DNA from: Embleya scabrispora DSM 41855
Lineage (GTDB): Bacteria > Actinomycetota > Actinomycetes > Streptomycetales > Streptomycetaceae
Length of the DNA: 64,000 nucleotides
Assembly: GCF_000372745.1 (NCBI RefSeq)
Contig: NZ_KB889585.1
Coordinates: 95,150-159,149 of the forward strand
Direction: 5' to 3'
The position numbers and the translations under genes are program-made. The notes under the pieces were generated by a model. That model did not search any database, was not told where the DNA came from, and saw only the letters and a list, made by a program, of their open reading frames with translations. How positions within the stretch are numbered: the first letter of the stretch is position 1; every line of letters begins with the position of its first letter. Shown piece by piece: positions 44,393 to 51,210 of the stretch.

Positions 44393-44824
44393 ATGAGCAC
44401 TGTTGCGCACACGGGAATCGACGGTTCGGTCGTGGTCCGGTGGATGCGACGCGGAGCGTGGATCGTGCTGACGTTGTTTTTGGCGGCTTTCGCGGTGTTC
44501 GAGAGCGTCAAGTACGGCTTCGCGACCTCTGCGGCGGCGTTGCTCTTCTTCGTGCTGCCCGACCTGACCATGTTCATCGGGGCCAAGGACGCGCTGCGGG
44601 ACGGGGCACACGAGCCGGGTCGGCTTCAGCCGCGGGCGGTGCCGTTCTACAACGCGCTGCACCGGGCCTGGGTCCCGCTGATCGTCCTGGTCGGGTACAC
44701 CGTTTCGCCGGTCGTATGGCCGCCCCTGTTCACCGCCGGCCTCGGCTGGCTCACCCACATCGCGATGGACCGTGCTGCCGGGTACGGACTGCGCACTCCG
44801 GAAGGATTCCGCAAGCATGTCTGA
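44393..44824 (+). CDS. DUF4260 family membrane protein
   Basis: A 143-residue protein with about four hydrophobic segments. YGFATSAAALLFFVLPDLTM, AVPFYNALHRAWVPLIVLVG and GWLTHIAMDRAAGYGLRTPE match the DUF4260 family, whose function is unknown. ATG 44393 has GGAGG seven bases upstream. It is the first gene of an operon with TetR, overlapping it by eight bases, and is under the twin operators at 44316. This repressor-membrane protein pairing hints at response to a small hydrophobic compound. Confidence 0.8.
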   Translation: MSTVAHTGIDGSVVVRWMRRGAWIVLTLFLAAFAVFESVKYGFATSAAALLFFVLPDLTMFIGAKDALRDGAHEPGRLQPRAVPFYNALHRAWVPLIVLVGYTVSPVVWPPLFTAGLGWLTHIAMDRAAGYGLRTPEGFRKHV

Positions 44825-45410
44825 CGTGTCGTCGCCTCCGATCAGTGCCAGGGCCCGCGAAATCGTCTCCGCCGCTCGGGAGCTGCTGGAGGGGGAGGGT
44901 CCGGAAGCGGTGTCGATGCGGAGGATCGCGGAGCGGATCGGTATCAAGGCGCCGTCGCTGTACAAGCACTTCCCGGACAAGTCCGCGGTCGAGAATGCGC
45001 TGATCGCGCAGGGGATGGCCGAGCTGGCGGAGGCGTTGGAGGCGGTCGAGGCGAAGGTCGCGCCGAGTGCGGGTCTTGCCCCGGGCGCGAGTGTTGCGCC
45101 GGGCGAGGGGGCGGTTGCGGCGTTGGCGGGGGCGTATCGGGCCTATGCGTTGGCGCATCCGGATCTGTATCGGCTGATGAGTGGGCAGCCGTTGGATCGT
45201 GCGGCGATGCCGGCGGGGCTGGAGGATCGGGCCGCGGGGCCCCTGGTGCGGGCTGTGGGTGGGGACGCGGATGCTGCGCGGGCCGTTTGGGGGTTCGCGC
45301 ATGGCATGGTCGTGTTGGAGTTGGCCGGGCGGTTTCCGCCGGGGGCGGATTTGTCGGGGGCGTGGGCCAAGGGGTGCGGGGCCTTTGCGGCGGAGCCGTC
45401 TTCGGGCTGA
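44817..45410 (+). CDS. TetR/AcrR family transcriptional regulator
   Basis: A 197-residue regulator. The helix-turn-helix is ISARAREIVSAARELLEGEG then SMRRIAERIGIKAPSLYKHF (about residues 10-52). The C-terminal domain is of the TetR_C/WHG type (YRAYALAHPDLYRLMSGQPL, WGFAHGMVVLELAGRF). ATG 44817 overlaps the DUF4260 gene by eight bases. It most likely binds the GGCTAAC-N3-GTTAGCC sites before the operon. Confidence 0.9.
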   Translation: MSDVSSPPISARAREIVSAARELLEGEGPEAVSMRRIAERIGIKAPSLYKHFPDKSAVENALIAQGMAELAEALEAVEAKVAPSAGLAPGASVAPGEGAVAALAGAYRAYALAHPDLYRLMSGQPLDRAAMPAGLEDRAAGPLVRAVGGDADAARAVWGFAHGMVVLELAGRFPPGADLSGAWAKGCGAFAAEPSSG

Positions 45411-45421
45411 GTCGCGTCTTC

Positions 45422-45526
45422 GGCCTCAAGCGCGGGCCGGGCTACTTGGCCTCAGGCGCCGGCCCGGGCCGAGTGGCCTCAGGCGCCGGCCGGGATAGCC
45501 GGGCTCAAGCGTCGGTTGGGGCCTGG
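45422..45526. repeat. 26-bp tandem repeat, about four copies
   Basis: Units begin GGCCTCA at 45422, 45448 and 45475, with GGGCTCA at 45501; the pattern is GGCCTCAGGCGCCGGCC followed by about nine variable bases. It starts 11 bases after the TetR stop. A unit of the same family occurs at 53410-53435 after another gene. Confidence 0.6.
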
Positions 45527-45891
45527 GTGGGGCAAGGGGCGCGTTGGGCTTTGCGGGGTGGGCGGGGGATGGGGGAGTGGTAGAGGAGGCCGTCTTCGAG
45601 CCAGGCGGTGTAGGTGCGTAGGGGGCGGCAGGCCAGGGGGCCGAGTGAGCGGCCCGTGGCGACCTCGAAGGTGGCCGCGTGGGCCGGGCAGGTCAGGTGT
45701 TCGCCGGTCAGGGTGCCTCGGGACAGGATCGCGCCGGCGTGGGGGCAGCGGTCCTCGAAGACGTGGACCGTGTCGCCGTGGCGCAGGATCGCGAGCGGCG
45801 GGCTGGTGCCGATCCGCTTCGGGACGTCCTCGGGGAAGCTCGTGAGCGGGCCCAGGCACACCGGTGGGCGCTCCCGGCGAAATGGCGACAT
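45505..45891 (-). CDS. Rieske (2Fe-2S) domain protein
   Basis: A 128-residue single-domain Rieske ferredoxin. Cluster ligands are in CPHAGAILSRGTLTGEHLTC and PAHAATF, that is CxH and CxxH. FEVATGRSLGPLACRPLRTY completes the fold. Such proteins feed electrons to oxygenases or serve as NirD-like subunits. ATG 45891 has GGGGG seven bases upstream; longer frames are not supported. It is divergent from the acyl-CoA ligase gene and shares a regulatory region with it, so it probably belongs to the degradation cluster. Its 3' end runs into the 26-bp repeats. Confidence 0.85.
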   Translation of the reverse strand: MSPFRRERPPVCLGPLTSFPEDVPKRIGTSPPLAILRHGDTVHVFEDRCPHAGAILSRGTLTGEHLTCPAHAATFEVATGRSLGPLACRPLRTYTAWLEDGLLYHSPIPRPPRKAQRAPCPTQAPTDA

Positions 45892-45923
45892 GTTGTGGCC
45901 CCCGGGGTTGGCGGTACCGACCC

Positions 45924-45942
45924 AGGTTAGGCAGTCCTGCCT
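45924..45942. promoter_or_regulatory. Possible iron-box-like palindrome before the Rieske gene
   Basis: AGGTTAGGCAGTCCT (45924-45938) matches about 12 of 19 positions of the DtxR/IdeR box, and AGGCAG-TC-CTGCCT (45929-45942) is a perfect palindrome. It lies 33-51 bases before the Rieske start. Iron control would make sense for an Fe-S protein, but the match is only moderate. Confidence 0.35.
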
Positions 45943-46025
45943 TGCTTGGCCAGCGCCGATCGAGGCCGTGAACGACCCGGTTGTGATGCGCGTGACCATG
46001 CGAAGTCTTTCTTCCCGCAAAGCTT

Positions 46026-46040
46026 CTGACGTACCGTCAG
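46026..46040. promoter_or_regulatory. Palindrome CTGACG-TAC-CGTCAG before acyl-CoA ligase
   Basis: A perfect 15-bp palindrome covering a possible -35 box (TGACGT, 46027-46032); TAGGCT at 46050-46055 would be the -10 box, 17 bases on. The same motif occurs at 48393, 48442 and 58684. A TetR-type repressor is the likely binder. Confidence 0.65.
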
Positions 46041-46113
46041 GTCAGCGCCTAGGCTCTGGCTCTGCCATGCCCGGCGCCGTACCCCCGGCCCCGGCTTCCC
46101 GCGCGGAGGACAC

Positions 46114-47676
46114 GTGTCTGACCCGATCTACGACGCCACCACTCTCTGGGAGCTGGTGGAGCGCCGCGCGGCGGCGACTCCCGATGTGCCCATGCTGCTC
46201 GACCCGGAGGACCGCACGGTCACCTTCGGTGAGTTCAAGGCGTGGGCGGAGCGCGTGGCCGCGGGCTATCACGCGCTCGGCGTCACCGCCGGCACCCGTG
46301 TGACCTGGCAGTTGACCACCCGGATCGAGTCCATCGTGGTCTCGTTCGCGCTGGCTCGGCTCGGTGCGGTGCAGAATCCGATCATCCCGTTCTACCGGGA
46401 GAAGGAGGTCGGGTTCTGTCTGCGGCAGACCGACGCCGAGTTCTTCCTGTGTCCGCGCAGTTGGAAGGGCTTCGAGTTCCTCGCGATGGGTGAGGCGCTC
46501 GCGAAGGACCTGGCGAAGCCGCCGCTGGTGCTCGTGGCGTACGACGAGCTGCCCGAGGCCGACCCGGCGGACCTGCCGCCCGCGCCGACCGACGGCGACG
46601 AGGTGCGCTGGCTCTACTACACGTCCGGGACCACGTCCGACCCGAAGGGCGTCCAGCACAGCGACTCGACGCTGCTCGCGGGCGGCAAGGGTCTGGCCGT
46701 CGCGCTCGACATGTCGCAGACCGACGTCGGCTCGATCGCCTTCCCGTACGCGCATATCGCCGGTCCGGACTACATCGTCACGGTGCTCGCCTCCGGATTC
46801 CCGGCCGTGATCGTCGAGAACTTCGACCCGGCCGGCGTGGTGCCCGTGTACAAGCGGCTCGGCGTCACCATGGTGGGCGGCTCGACCGCGTTCTACGTGG
46901 CGTTCCTGAACGAGCAGCGCAAGCAGCCCGGCGAGAAGATCATTCCGACCCTGCGGATCGTCTCCGGCGGCGGCGCGCCCAAGCCGCCGGAGCTGGTCGC
47001 CGAGGTGCGCGACGAGATGCGGGCGATCCTGTGCCACGGGTACGGGATGACCGAGGTCCCGATGATCGCCCAGGGCGGCCCGCACGATTCCGAGGACCAG
47101 CGCTCCCATACCGAGGGCAAGCCGGTCAGCGGCATCGAGGTGCGGATCGCCCGGGCCGACGGGACGGTTGCGGACGTCGGCGAGGAGGGCGAGGTCCGGC
47201 TGCGCGGACCGATGGTGTTCAAGGGGTACACCGACCCCGCGCTCACCGCGGACGCGTTCGACGAGGACGGCTTCTTCCGTACCGGCGATCTGGGTCGGTT
47301 GCGGGCCGACGGGCACCTCTCGCTCACCGGTCGGCTCAAGGACGTGATCATCCGAAAGGGTGAAAACATTTCGGCGCGCGAGATCGAGGATCTGCTCTTC
47401 GCCCACCCGAAGGTCGCCGACGCGGCGGTGATCGGCCTGGTCGACCGCGAGCGCGGCGAGCGGGTCTGCGCCGTGGTCGAGCGGCAACCCGGCGAGGCGG
47501 ACCTGGAATTCGCCGAGATGGTCGGGTATCTGCGCGAGGCCGGTCTGATGACGCAGAAGATCCCGGAGCAGTTGGAACTGGTCGACGCGCTGCCCCGAAA
47601 CGAGACGCTGCGCAAGGTGCTGAAGTTCAAGCTTCGTGAGGAATACGACAAGAAGCCCTGGACGCCCGCGCGCTGA
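46114..47676 (+). CDS. AMP-dependent acyl-CoA synthetase/ligase
   Basis: A 520-residue adenylate-forming enzyme. P-loop YYTSGTTSDPKGVQHSD, GYGMTE, the ATP-binding Asp in FFRTGDLG, the hinge RLKDVIIRKGENIS and the C-terminal catalytic Lys in LRKVLKFKLRE are all present. It resembles ligases for cyclic and branched carboxylates (cyclohexanecarboxylate-like) more than medium-chain fatty acids, but this is inference. GTG 46114 follows GGAGG. The 15-bp palindrome lies 74 bases upstream. It would activate the pathway's acid substrate as a CoA thioester. Confidence 0.9.
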   Translation: MSDPIYDATTLWELVERRAAATPDVPMLLDPEDRTVTFGEFKAWAERVAAGYHALGVTAGTRVTWQLTTRIESIVVSFALARLGAVQNPIIPFYREKEVGFCLRQTDAEFFLCPRSWKGFEFLAMGEALAKDLAKPPLVLVAYDELPEADPADLPPAPTDGDEVRWLYYTSGTTSDPKGVQHSDSTLLAGGKGLAVALDMSQTDVGSIAFPYAHIAGPDYIVTVLASGFPAVIVENFDPAGVVPVYKRLGVTMVGGSTAFYVAFLNEQRKQPGEKIIPTLRIVSGGGAPKPPELVAEVRDEMRAILCHGYGMTEVPMIAQGGPHDSEDQRSHTEGKPVSGIEVRIARADGTVADVGEEGEVRLRGPMVFKGYTDPALTADAFDEDGFFRTGDLGRLRADGHLSLTGRLKDVIIRKGENISAREIEDLLFAHPKVADAAVIGLVDRERGERVCAVVERQPGEADLEFAEMVGYLREAGLMTQKIPEQLELVDALPRNETLRKVLKFKLREEYDKKPWTPAR

Positions 47677-47723
47677 CGGCCGGTCAGCCGATCCGCAGGC
47701 GACCGCAGGCGATCCGCGATGCG

Positions 47724-47762
47724 ACTGATGCCCCGTCACTTATGTCGTGACGGGGCATCAGT
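47724..47762. terminator. 16-bp perfect hairpin between convergent genes
   Basis: ACTGATGCCCCGTCAC (47724-47739) pairs exactly with 47747-47762 around TTATGTC. It lies between the ligase (stop at 47676) and the isochorismatase-fold gene (stop at 47766) and probably ends both transcripts. Confidence 0.8.
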
Positions 47763-47765
47763 TCT

Positions 47766-48380
47766 TCAGGTCCAGGCGCTCAGTACGGCGTCCACCGTGG
47801 TGATCGTGGCGATCGCGTTGAAGGTGTTCGCGAGCACCGCTTCGGCGTATTCGGGCGGGAATCCGGCCACCGCCTCGCGGGGCACCACGAACTGGAAGCC
47901 GGCGTTGACCGCGTCCATCGCGAAGTTGAGCATGCCGACGTTCAGCGAGACGCCGACACCCACGATGGTGCGCACGCCCAGGTTCCGCAGGATGGCGGCC
48001 AGCCCGGTGTCGGCCATCGGGCCGAGCCCGTGATAGCGGGAAAGCACCAGGTCGGAGGGGTCGACGGTGATTCCGTCGGCCACCGCCGCAGCGGGTGAGC
48101 CCGGCTCCAGGAGGATCGGCGACTTGGCCGCGGCGCCGAACATCCGGGCGTTGGTGTTCGCGCCCAGAGCGTCCGGTCGGCGCACCGCGAGGCAGTGCAC
48201 GACCGGGAGTTCGGCGCTGCGAGCGGCCTTGGCGAGTCGGTCGACGGCCGGAATCAGCTCTTGGGTGTGCGCGGTCAGTGCGGGAAATACCGCTTGGGCA
48301 CCGATCACCCCATTCTGGCATTCCTGGGTGACCAACGCGGTGTGTGCGGGAGCGATCAGTTCTTCGAGACGCAGGGCCAT
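47766..48380 (-). CDS. Isochorismatase-fold protein lacking the catalytic cysteine
   Basis: A 204-residue member of the isochorismatase/cysteine hydrolase superfamily. The usual DxQ at the active site reads TQECQNG (Glu20 in place of Asp), and the nucleophile region, normally GxxTxxCV, reads GVGVSLNVGM (131-140) with Gly139 where the cysteine is expected. The end (FVVPREAVAGFPPEYAEAV) fits the fold. So a hydrolase of the classical kind is unlikely; isochorismatases proper also lack the Cys, so a vinyl-ether hydrolase or binding role is possible. Operator CTGACG-TTG-AGTCAG lies 13 bases before ATG 48380. Confidence 0.8.
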   Translation of the reverse strand: MALRLEELIAPAHTALVTQECQNGVIGAQAVFPALTAHTQELIPAVDRLAKAARSAELPVVHCLAVRRPDALGANTNARMFGAAAKSPILLEPGSPAAAVADGITVDPSDLVLSRYHGLGPMADTGLAAILRNLGVRTIVGVGVSLNVGMLNFAMDAVNAGFQFVVPREAVAGFPPEYAEAVLANTFNAIATITTVDAVLSAWT

Positions 48381-48392
48381 CCGTGATTCTCC

Positions 48393-48407
48393 TGACGTTG
48401 AGTCAGC
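48393..48407. promoter_or_regulatory. Operator copy CTGACG-TTG-AGTCAG
   Basis: A copy of the CTGACG-N3-CGTCAG palindrome with one arm pair mismatched. It sits 13 bases before the isochorismatase-fold gene start on the minus strand and 49 bases (centre to centre) from the next copy. Confidence 0.55.
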
Positions 48408-48437
48408 TTGTGGTTCCCTCGGCCCAGAGATTACGCT

Positions 48438-48460
48438 AAATCTGACGGTCCATCAGATTT
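48438..48460. promoter_or_regulatory. 23-bp palindrome before amidohydrolase gene
   Basis: AAATCTGA (48438-48445) and TCAGATTT (48453-48460) are perfect arms; the core CTGACG-GTC-CATCAG (48442-48456) is another copy of the shared motif. It ends 20 bases before the amidohydrolase start. Confidence 0.65.
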
Positions 48461-48479
48461 CAGTGAGCGGGAGGGGCCG

Positions 48480-49745
48480 ATGAGCACCAACCAGCCCGGA
48501 CAGGCTGCCACGCAGTCCGGAAACTCCTTCGGTGAACTGCCGAAGATCATCAGCGTCGATGACCATGTCATCGAGCCGGCACACCTGTTCGAGCGCTGGT
48601 TGCCGAAGAAGTACCACGAGCGTGGGCCCAAGCCGGTCACCACCGGCATCGGCGTGCTCGAGTACACCGGGGCGAGCTACAAGATCACCACCGATCCGAA
48701 CGGCCCGCCCGCCGACTGGTGGTTCTACGAGGACCTGCGCTTTCCGTACAAGCGCAACATCGCCGCCGTCGGCTTCAGCCGCGACGAGATGACCCTCGAA
48801 GGCATCACGCGCGGCGAGATGCGCCCCGGGCTGTACGACCCGGCCGAGCGGCTCAAGGACATGGACGTCAACCATGTCGAAGCCTCGCTGTGCTTCCCGA
48901 CCTTCCCGCGGTTCTGCGGCCAGACCTTCTCGGAGGCCGCGGACAAGGAGGTCGCGCTCGCGTGTGTGCGCGCCTACAACGACTGGATGGTCGAGGAGTG
49001 GTGCGGCGACTCCGGAGGTCGGCTGATCCCGCTGATCATCATCCCGCTGTGGGACGTGCAGCTCGCGGTCGAGGAGATCAAGCGCAATCGCGCGCGCGGC
49101 GTCACCGCCGTGTGCTTCAGCGAGATCCCGGCGTTCCTGGGCCTGCCCAGCATCCACACCGGTTACTGGGACCCGTTCTTCGAGGTCTGTGCGGACCTCG
49201 GCGTGACGATCAACATGCACATCGGCTCGTCCTCGACGATGCCGGCCGCCTCGCCGGACGCCCCCGCGGCGGTGCAGGCGTCGCTCAGCTTCAACAACGC
49301 GATGGCCTCGATGGCCGACTTCATCTTCGCGGGCATCCCGGCGCGGTTCCCCAAGATCAAGCTGGCCTACTCCGAGGGGCAGATGGGCTGGATCCCGTAC
49401 GCCCTGGAGCGCATGGACGACGTCTGGCTGGAGCACCGGGCCTGGGCGGTCACCGGTGAGGTGTTGCCCGAGGCGCCGTCGTACTACTTCCGGCGGAACA
49501 TGTTCGCGTGCTTCTTCCGGGACCGGCACGGGGTGAACTCGCTCGACGTGATCGGTGAGGACAACGTCACGTTCGAGACCGACTACCCGCACGTCGACTC
49601 CACGTGGCCGCACACCAAGAAGATCGCCGAGGAGCACCTCGCCGGGCTGGGCGAGGAGACGGTCTACAAGATCATCCGGGGCAACGCGATCCGGATGCTC
49701 GACCTCGACTTCGACAAGGACCGGGTGGCTTCGGTCGCGGTCTGA
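48480..49745 (+). CDS. Amidohydrolase family protein (ACMSD-like)
   Basis: A 421-residue metal-dependent TIM-barrel protein of the amidohydrolase-2 family, which includes decarboxylases such as ACMSD as well as hydrolases. Metal-site motifs: SVDDHVIEPAHLF (DxH-like, about residues 23-35), VTINMHIGSSS (His) and TFETDYPHVDSTWP (Asp). Such proteins of about 420 residues occur beside acyl-CoA dehydrogenase and SDR genes in actinobacterial degradation clusters. ATG 48480 follows GGGAGGGG. Ring-opening or decarboxylation of a CoA-bound or free acid is a guess. Confidence 0.85.
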   Translation: MSTNQPGQAATQSGNSFGELPKIISVDDHVIEPAHLFERWLPKKYHERGPKPVTTGIGVLEYTGASYKITTDPNGPPADWWFYEDLRFPYKRNIAAVGFSRDEMTLEGITRGEMRPGLYDPAERLKDMDVNHVEASLCFPTFPRFCGQTFSEAADKEVALACVRAYNDWMVEEWCGDSGGRLIPLIIIPLWDVQLAVEEIKRNRARGVTAVCFSEIPAFLGLPSIHTGYWDPFFEVCADLGVTINMHIGSSSTMPAASPDAPAAVQASLSFNNAMASMADFIFAGIPARFPKIKLAYSEGQMGWIPYALERMDDVWLEHRAWAVTGEVLPEAPSYYFRRNMFACFFRDRHGVNSLDVIGEDNVTFETDYPHVDSTWPHTKKIAEEHLAGLGEETVYKIIRGNAIRMLDLDFDKDRVASVAV

Positions 49746-49899
49746 TCCGGTTCCGGACGAAGTCCGGTCCGGCCTCGGTCGGATCTTCGTCGACCCCCTG
49801 GTCGGGGTCGGTCGGGGTTCGGGCGTCGGGGTCTCGGTTCAGCGGCAAGGGGCGGCTCGTCGGGTTCCCGGCGGGCCGCTTCCGAGGTATTTCGACTCG

Positions 49900-49973
49900 C
49901 GTCGGCACACGTGGTCGGCGCGTCGTCGGCTGGTCGTCGGCACACGTCTTCAGCACACGTCGTCAGCACACCG
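49900..49973 (+). repeat. 13-bp direct repeats before SDR gene
   Basis: CGTCGGCACACGT at 49900-49912 recurs at 49935-49947, followed without gap by CTTCAGCACACGT (49948-49960) and CGTCAGCACACCG (49961-49973). They end 12 bases before the SDR start. They could be a binding array or slippage products. Confidence 0.5.
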
Positions 49974-49985
49974 GAGGGGCCTGGA

Positions 49986-50894
49986 ATGAGTGGGATCTGC
50001 GAGGGGCGCGTCGTCATCGTCACCGGTGCCGGCGGTGGCATCGGGCGCGAGCACGCGCTGGCGTTCGCCCGGGAGGGCGCGCACGTGGTGGTCAACGACA
50101 TCGGCGCCTCGCGCCAGGGCGACGGGCGTTCGCTCGGGCCGGCCCAGCAGGTCGTGGCCGACATCGAGGCGCTGGGCGGCAAGGCGGTCATCAACGCGGA
50201 CGACGTCGCCGACTGGGCGGGCGCGGAGCGGTTGGTGCAAACCGCGATCGACGCGTTCGGCCGGTTGGACGTGGTGGTCAACAACGCGGGCTTCCTGCGC
50301 GACCGGATGCTGGTCTCGCTCGGCGAGGACGAGTTCGACGCGGTGGTCCGGGTGCACCTCAAGGGGCACTTCGCGGTGATGCGACACGCGGGAGCGTACT
50401 GGCGCGCGCAGGCCAAGGCGGGCAACACGATCGACGCGCGGCTGATCAACACCACGTCCGGCGCGGGGTTGATGGGCTCGGTCGGGCAGGGCAACTACGC
50501 CGCGGCCAAGGCCGGCATCACGTGCCTGACCCAGATCGCCGCGGTGGAGATGGGTCGGTACGGCGTGACCGCCAACGCGATCGCGCCCGCCGCGCGTACC
50601 CGGATGACCGAGGAGGCGATGCCCGACATGGTGCGCAAGCCCGAGGACGGCAGCTTCGACTTCTACGACCCGGCGAACATCTCGCCGCTGGTGGTCTGGC
50701 TCGGCTCGGCCGAGTCGCGTGAGGTGACCGGGCGGGTGTTCGAGGTCGAGGGCGACAAGGTCTCGGTGGCCACCGGTTGGCAGCACGGTCCGGAGGCGAG
50801 CGCGGGACGTCGTTGGGAGCCGGCCGAGCTCGGTCCGGTGGTGGCGAAACTGCTCGACGAGGCGCCGACGCCGACGCCTGTGTACGGCGCCTGA
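49986..50894 (+). CDS. SDR family oxidoreductase (hydroxyacyl-CoA dehydrogenase-like)
   Basis: A 302-residue SDR. The cofactor motif is VIVTGAGGGIGREHALAFA; NNAG and the catalytic NYAAAK (Tyr, Lys) with Ser in INTTSGAGLMG are intact. The strand ending VVVNDIGASRQGDG and the long insert before the C-terminus match the (3R)-hydroxyacyl-CoA dehydrogenase part of multifunctional beta-oxidation proteins. ATG 49986 has GGAGGGG upstream. It probably oxidises a hydroxyacyl-CoA intermediate of the cluster's pathway. Confidence 0.88.
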   Translation: MSGICEGRVVIVTGAGGGIGREHALAFAREGAHVVVNDIGASRQGDGRSLGPAQQVVADIEALGGKAVINADDVADWAGAERLVQTAIDAFGRLDVVVNNAGFLRDRMLVSLGEDEFDAVVRVHLKGHFAVMRHAGAYWRAQAKAGNTIDARLINTTSGAGLMGSVGQGNYAAAKAGITCLTQIAAVEMGRYGVTANAIAPAARTRMTEEAMPDMVRKPEDGSFDFYDPANISPLVVWLGSAESREVTGRVFEVEGDKVSVATGWQHGPEASAGRRWEPAELGPVVAKLLDEAPTPTPVYGA

Positions 50895-51210
50895 GTTCGG
50901 CCTTCGGGTTCGGCCTTCGGGTTCGGCCTCGGCCGGGACCGGGCTCCGGTCTCGGCCTTTGCGGCTTCGAGGTTTCGGGGCCTTGGGGGCTGTTGGGCTT
51001 CCGGGTTTCGAGGGCCTTGGCGTTGTGGCTTACGGCCGTTCGGGCCGGGGGTTGCTCGGGCCCTTCGGTTCGCGGACTGCCTCCGGCCGTTCGGTCGTTT
51101 GGCCGCCCGGCTTTTCAGGTCTTCCGGCTTTCGGTTTTCGGTCTCGTGGCCGACAGGCCGTTTCGGTTGCCCGAGCATTCGACCTTTCGTTCGATAGGGA
51201 GTCGAGAACC
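50895..51210 (+). repeat. Low-complexity TTCGG-rich intergenic region
   Basis: A 316-base gap between the SDR and acyl-CoA dehydrogenase genes. It starts with TTCGGCCTTCGGG repeated exactly at 50896-50908 and 50909-50921 and a partial third copy, then decays into phrases built of TTCGG, GGCC and CCGG through about 51180. It carries a strand bias (pyrimidine/G-rich) and no credible gene. AGGGAG at the right end is the next gene's ribosome site. Confidence 0.5.

Noticed and set aside
45422..45526. Possible CRISPR array in the 26-bp tandem repeats
   Set aside because: Units are contiguous with no spacers, degenerate, and there are no cas genes.
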